DNA of 64,000 nucleotides from Heterohyrax brucei. Its lineage: Eukaryota > Chordata > Mammalia > Hyracoidea > Procaviidae. How positions within the stretch are numbered: the first letter of the stretch is position 1; each line of letters begins with the position of its first letter. Positions 58,921 through 64,000 of the stretch are shown here, piece after piece. The stretch spans positions 135,994,833-136,058,832 of the forward strand of contig CM053141.1 of assembly GCA_028571685.1 (NCBI GenBank), in the 5' to 3' direction. The translations under genes were made by a program, and so were the position numbers. The notes beneath the pieces are model-generated. The model did not search any database. It was given only the letters and a program-made list of their open reading frames with translations, and was not told the origin of the DNA.

Positions 58921-59781
58921 GATGTACAGATTTTGCAGTTTGTGTATGTCCCATTGGACAATAACACAACAACACCATGTGGTGATTTTAAAACTTTCTT
59001 CTCTTAGGAGAGTGGTTCTACCTAGGATTAGATCATTCTTGGGTACTTGCTGTGTCCCTGGGGTGTCATCTACATTTCAGCCTTTGGGAGACCGTGGCTT
59101 CCGCATATGCTTTAAGAGTTTGGAAAAATCAATGGCTAATTCTTAAAACAACAGGATTTCAAAGGCATAGAAAACTGGAGATGCTTGTGAGCACTCCTCA
59201 AAAATACTCCTGTAGCAAAAGTACGTTAGAGATCTGAAGCATAACTGTTTCAATACAACAGAAAAAAAATTCATGCTTCCTCCTTCTAAAATAATCTGTT
59301 CTAATCTTAAACTTTTTCAGTGAGCTCCACCAGCCACAAATGGAGCTTTAGGCAGGAATGAACCACAACATAAGGATCAATATTTAGCGTGTTGCTTCCA
59401 TTCCAGTGTAGCCAGACTCCATTTACACCCCACCCCCATCTCCTGCCCCCACAGTTCTTCCAGGAAACTCCTGAATAAGCCAGTGTTGTTATGCTGGCTT
59501 TGCTCCTGTTTGTTTTGTTTTGTTTGACAAAGGAGCCAATCAAGAGAGATCAGAGGTCTATCTGCTAATTGATGACTGAAACTAAGGTAATTAACTACCA
59601 GCTTTGAAAATCAAAGCTACTCCCCTCATAGAGCTGGGAAGGTGTACTATATTTGCTGAACAAAAAGTTTTATCTTAATCTCTTATCTAAGTAACAGGAA
59701 ATACTCTTTTCTGTGCTAATAGCCACAAGTACACTTGATGATACCAGTACACTCTTGTGTAATTGTGTGCACTACAAAATT

Positions 59782-59802
59782 TTACATTTTAGTAAAATGT
59801 AA
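59782..59802. repeat. Near-perfect 21-base palindrome
   Basis: TTACATTTTA and TAAAATGTAA are perfect 10-base arms around a single G. Confidence 0.8.
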
Positions 59803-60201
59803 TTTTATGTTTTAGTACCATATCAGAGACGTGGGAGAGAAGAAAAGCTTGAAAATGAGTCTGGGAGGAACTGAGGGATAGGAGCAGTGTGGGAATGGTC
59901 AGTTAAAGGAGTGTCATCCCACCTCCAATACTCACTGCCACCTTCTCCCTGAGCCCACGATCAGGGGCAGCATTACTCACAAAGTGATAAGAAGATCCTC
60001 CTTTTAAAGGGCAGAAGAGCCCCTGGAGGGGGAAGGGGTTTAAAATGTTAACAATATACCATGGCCTTTCTTTAGTGCCTAATATTTTTTTCAATTTGGG
60101 GTACACTGAAGATCAGAAATAATTTCTTGGGTGTCAGCTAACATGGGAAGGGGTATATACCTGGTCCTACTTTTCTAAATTTTATGCCAACATTAAGCCT
60201 A

Positions 60202-60236
60202 GGGGGCTGGAGGGCGGGAGTGGGGGGTGGGGAGGG
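60202..60236 (+). other. G-rich tract, G4-capable
   Basis: G5, G3, G3, G6, G4 and G3 runs with short spacers. It lies in otherwise ordinary DNA upstream of ZNF608. Confidence 0.45.
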
Positions 60237-60367
60237 AAGTAGAAAGCAAGGTTACAGACAATGCCGCCTACCTGGAAAGGGACTTAATTTAAGAGAAGAG
60301 GAACTTCATTTAGACATAATGAGCAACTTACTGGCTACTCACGAAGACTGTAGAGAAAGATTAATAT

Positions 60368-60410
60368 CTGTGAGTCGAAGCTGACTCAACAGCAACTGGA
60401 CTTCTGAAGT
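60368..60410 (+). mobile_element. AfroSINE 3' end scrap
   Basis: TGTGAGTCGAAGCTGACTCA then ACAGCAACTGG. It marks the right edge of the AfroSINE-free block. Confidence 0.6.
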
Positions 60411-63400
60411 TTTTTAAAAACAGGTCTGCCTCAAGTCAGAGAAGCAGGTGACCTGTCCTGTTTTCTAGGGAACGTAGAGTTAGTGATTTATTAAACACCC
60501 ACACCAGCACTAGAAGATCGCAGTCCTTTCACCTACAGGCAAAGTCCTACCTTTTGACCCTTTTCAAGTTTCTGTGGAGTACTTTTAACAATATCCATTT
60601 CTAGATAACTGTCATCTGAAACTGATGAGGGGCGTCCTTGGTCAAACATCTGCCACTTTGCATTACCTTGAAGTTTTACTAAACCGAATAGAAAGCTCTT
60701 AATGTAGGTTACCCTAGAGGCCCATTGAAACATTCCAGGTCTTCCCCTGGTGGCTTCTAGAGAAGAAAGACAGTGCACATTTCCAATATATATGAATATG
60801 GATATTTACACACTTTGTATAACACCTTTGTGTTAACTTTCTGGCTCATTTCTATGCCCTGTTAGCTCATCTTCAACTTACTTCTTGGGAGTACTATAAA
60901 GGGATCCTAGAACCAATGGAGAAAGGATGACTGTCTTGACAGATCTGTGTGTTCCAGTACTGCTTAAACAAATGGAGCTGATATAAAGTGAATTTTACAT
61001 GGTCTGATTTAAGACTACTATTAATTTTAATAGTAAAGAAACATAAAATTAAAAAAGGAGGTACTTTTTCACATATGTTCACGTATTTCCCCATCCCCTC
61101 TCCCAAGTGTTCCATTTTAAAATAGTTGAGAAGGAAAAGCAGCAAACCCTGTCCCTTTTATGTCTTGCCGCTCTATAAAGCCTAACCAAATATTGCAAAA
61201 CAGCACATTCTTCTAAAGGAAAACACTTATATACTGCTTGCTTTAAGAGAACTGCAATGTAGGTCAGTGTTAAGTGTCTGAAATACTACCTCTGTTTGGC
61301 CCAGGCTTCTGTGGTGTGGTGTGTGTGTGCTACTATATCTGAACGGATGCCCAAGCAAGGTCTGTGGATCAGTTAGCAAAGTAAGGCAATTTACATTGCA
61401 TATAATGTAACCATTTCTGGAAAAGGGTTTTTCTTTTATGCCAGTGGAAACCGGGTACATAAAGAAGATCAAAACACAAGCCACATTTTTTTTTTAAACT
61501 ACTTATTGGAGAGTGCTGTTGCTGGTTTTATTACAATATGTATTTTACAGATTTAGGTAATAGCCCTGATTTTTCAAATCGACCTCTGTTTAGACACGTT
61601 TCACTTTGGGCTGTTTCTTGTCTGCAAAATTACAGTCATTTGCACGTTATTACAGTGAGTAGGAGACAGATTGTATTTAACGTTGGGTGGGGGAAGGGTT
61701 ATTATGGGAAGTGATCTGCTACGGTCAGCACATAATTTCAGCCTGAAGAAAATTGCTTCTGAATGGCTGGTCTGTTAGCTGGCCAAGAAATGGTCACTGA
61801 AAGAGACTGCAAAATACTTCTGCTTAATCTGCATTATAGAGCTATTCTCATTTCCAGAAAGATGTTCTGTGGAAAGAATGTTTGTAAAGCTAAATTTAAA
61901 AACTTGTAGTGAAATCGTGTCACTATTCTATTTGAATTTAAAAACAATAACAAAATAAGATACTACTAAGCAGGAAAATCTCCACAGGCAGCAGATACAG
62001 CCATCCCTTTCTATTCCATCTTTCCTCCGTGCCTCTCTTTCTCCGTCCCCTTTTTGTCATTAGAAAAAAAAAAAAAAAGCTCTGCTACTTAATGACAGAG
62101 GGTTTTTATATGCATGTAAAATTTTGTGAGAACAATACCAAACATGGTGAATTTATCTCTAGTTTTCAGACATATATAATGGGGGAAAATGCTGAAAATA
62201 GCTTCTTTTTTGGGGAGTGGTAGAATTCTCTTAGTTGTAACAGTATTTCATGTACTTTTTGGTGTTTGAATTTAGTCATTTTTCACATTTTATGAATTAT
62301 ATTCTATTTGTGCACATTTCACAAAGCTGACAGGAGATTAATACAGCAAAGGTGTTTACTGAAGATAATAATCCCTTTCTAATTTATCATTTAAATGAAC
62401 CCCTTACAAATCTCCTAGGAAGTCTTACCATATTTGGCTAAAAGAAATCAGAGAACTAAAGTTTATTTTAAAGAAAACTAAGAGTACCATTATACTGGGC
62501 TTTGGGCTCTTGAATACCCCTTTTGTTGTGAACAACTGTGCCTCTTTTGTTTTCAAAACAAGCTTTCCTGAAGGATGAATCACTACAATCATTTAAAGAA
62601 TATGCAATAAACAACAGAAAGTTGTTTTGCCGTATCTGAGCCCAGCATTTCCTTCTCATCCTCTCACAGTTCAGCTGAGCCTTTAGTCCACCAGCCAATC
62701 ATCATTATGGAAATACAATTCTTAGCCTCCTGATTGGCTGATTGCTAGGCCAGTATGTCAAGGTTTTAGCAGCTCAACACACAGACTGCAAGTCAACATG
62801 CTCTTTGGACTCTCTTCTACCAAAACTGTTTAAATCAGTTGTACACCTTTACTTTGTTCTTCTGCTTTCTTTTTAAAAAATAAATAGGTTAATAAGAAGA
62901 AGAAGATTGTTAAGTCATTCAGAAAAGCACTTTGTGCATCCCCCCCCAAAAAGAAGAAAGAAAGAAAACGTAATGATTATATTGGGGATCTGCTCAGAAT
63001 AGATTGGAATATAAAGAGACCTTTCTTGTAACCATATTTTAATGTTTATTTATGTTATTATGGTGTGTCTTTGGATTTTAGAGGTATCTCATGAAAGTGA
63101 AAAGAGCAAACTGTTCTAACATATGTTTTAATGTTTTAATTTTACAGTTTTAAACAGTATCCACTCCTGACAAAGAATTTTTTTCTGATTTTTTTTTTTA
63201 AGAAGAAAAATTAATACTAAAAAAAGTCATGGCATACAGTTTTTAGAAGCAAACTGCTTTCTTGTCTTTGTAATTGAAAAGTATTGCTTTAAAAATTTAC
63301 ATTACTATCTCAGTAGACTCATTAATATCTTAAAGATACACAACTCTTTCAAGCTCAAAACAGGCTTCCAATTGAAGGAAGTGAATTATAATAGGAAATA

Positions 63401-63424
63401 CATGTGTGGCTTACTGCATTTCAG
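60411..63424. other. Upstream DNA with few marks
   Basis: Apart from the CCAAT pair at 62.7 kb and a GT-rich run near 61.32 kb nothing is recognised. Confidence 0.4.
62693..62739. promoter_or_regulatory. Second divergent CCAAT-box pair
   Basis: AGCCAATCA at 62693-62701 and TGATTGGCT at 62731-62739 are inverted copies 29 bases apart, each an NF-Y-type site. A nearby promoter or enhancer is possible but nothing downstream supports a gene. Confidence 0.25.
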
Positions 63425-63584
63425 CAAAAAACAAAACCAAACGTATGCCTGTCCAGTTGATTCAGAATCATAGCAACCCTATAGAACAGGGTAGAATTGC
63501 TCCATAGAGTTCCCAAGGAATGTGTGGTGGATTTGAACTGCCGGTCTTGGTTAGCAGCCATAGCTCTTAACCATTAGGGTTCCA
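63425..63584 (-). mobile_element. AfroSINE
   Basis: AAAAACAAAACCAAACGTAT, CAGTTGATTCAGAATCATAG, GGTAGAATTGCTCCATAGAG and CTCTTAACCATTAGGGTTCC. Confidence 0.9.
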
Positions 63585-63604
63585 TGTTCCAGAAACTCTT
63601 CTTG

Positions 63605-63800
63605 TTCTTTACATGTATTATATTTAACCTTCCTAACACCTCCAGGAGATAATTAGTATTACCCTGACAGGATGAAATTTGAAGCTAAAAAAGTTAATTA
63701 ACTTGCATGGGTGTAGAAGTCAAATTTGGTAAAGCCAAGATTAGTCTAGGAACCTAGTTCAAATCTGTATGCTTAAACACTGCTCTAGGCTGCCACCAAA
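63605..63800 (-). repeat. MIR SINE
   Basis: ACATGTATTATATTTAACCT then CACCTCCAGGAGATAATTAG and ACACTGCTCTAGGCTGCC match antisense MIR. Confidence 0.6.
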
Positions 63801-64000
63801 ATGTGGCTCCTCACAACAATGCGACCAATTTCATTGATCATAGGAGTATAAGCAGGTGACTGATAACTTTTCTTTCTGAAAAAAAGAATGAATTTAACTC
63901 TTTTGTAACAAAAACAATTATGGTCATTTTCCCACCATTATTGGGTTGGATATAAATGCAATGCCAGGTAGAAAGCACCTTTGACATATCTGATCAGGTA

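Larger units (their letters stand above)
57301..60367. other. Repeat-poor upstream DNA
   Basis: No SINE, LINE or gene recognised. Another CCAAT (AAGCCAATGAG) lies near 57533. Likely intergenic or upstream regulatory DNA. Confidence 0.4.

Overview
This is vertebrate nuclear DNA, from a placental mammal. It is AT-rich, has no dense coding, and is full of SINE, LINE, LTR and DNA-transposon relics. About twenty recognisable full or partial copies of the tRNA-derived AfroSINE family point to an afrotherian (elephant, hyrax, manatee, aardvark, tenrec and relatives). They are joined by 3' pieces of an RTE/BovB-like LINE with the same tail. I cannot name the species.

The only protein-coding gene I can support is ZNF608, on the minus strand and only partly in the window. 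The start-codon exon (53287 down to 52382, residues 1-302) and the next coding exon (8342 down to 8087, residues 303-387 plus one base of codon 388) are separated by a 44-kb intron. Both exons have correct GT/AG borders and join in phase. The rest of the protein, including the C2H2 zinc finger, lies beyond the left edge. The 5' leader upstream of the ATG carries a small upstream ORF that overlaps the start. The non-coding first exon and promoter must lie to the right of 53.4 kb. The best but weak promoter candidate is around 57.1-57.3 kb, with divergent CCAAT boxes in an inverted repeat plus a TATA-like box.

Layout: 1-8.1 kb is the next, partial intron, with SINE, MIR, L2 and L1 relics. 8.1-8.34 kb is an exon. 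8.34-42.85 kb is the repeat-rich part of the large intron, with AfroSINEs, two related MaLR-like solo LTRs, an hAT-type DNA element split by an AfroSINE, an L1 3' end, L2 and MIR. 42.85-52.38 kb is the repeat-poor part of that intron, with a compact CpG island at 43.6 kb and a (CAG)7 tract near the donor. 52.38-53.37 kb is the start-codon exon. 53.4-60.37 kb is repeat-poor upstream DNA. From 60.4 kb AfroSINE and MIR relics return. The AfroSINE-free block of about 17.5 kb around the 5' end fits the regulatory landscape of a developmental gene.

I found no tRNA, rRNA, CRISPR array, operon or new multi-gene system. The observations most worth checking are an unexplained open frame just upstream of the ZNF608 start exon, the overlapping uORF, the intronic CpG island, the possible bidirectional promoter, and short palindromic AfroSINE end fragments. 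Repeat names were assigned by eye against remembered consensus sequences, so boundaries are approximate.
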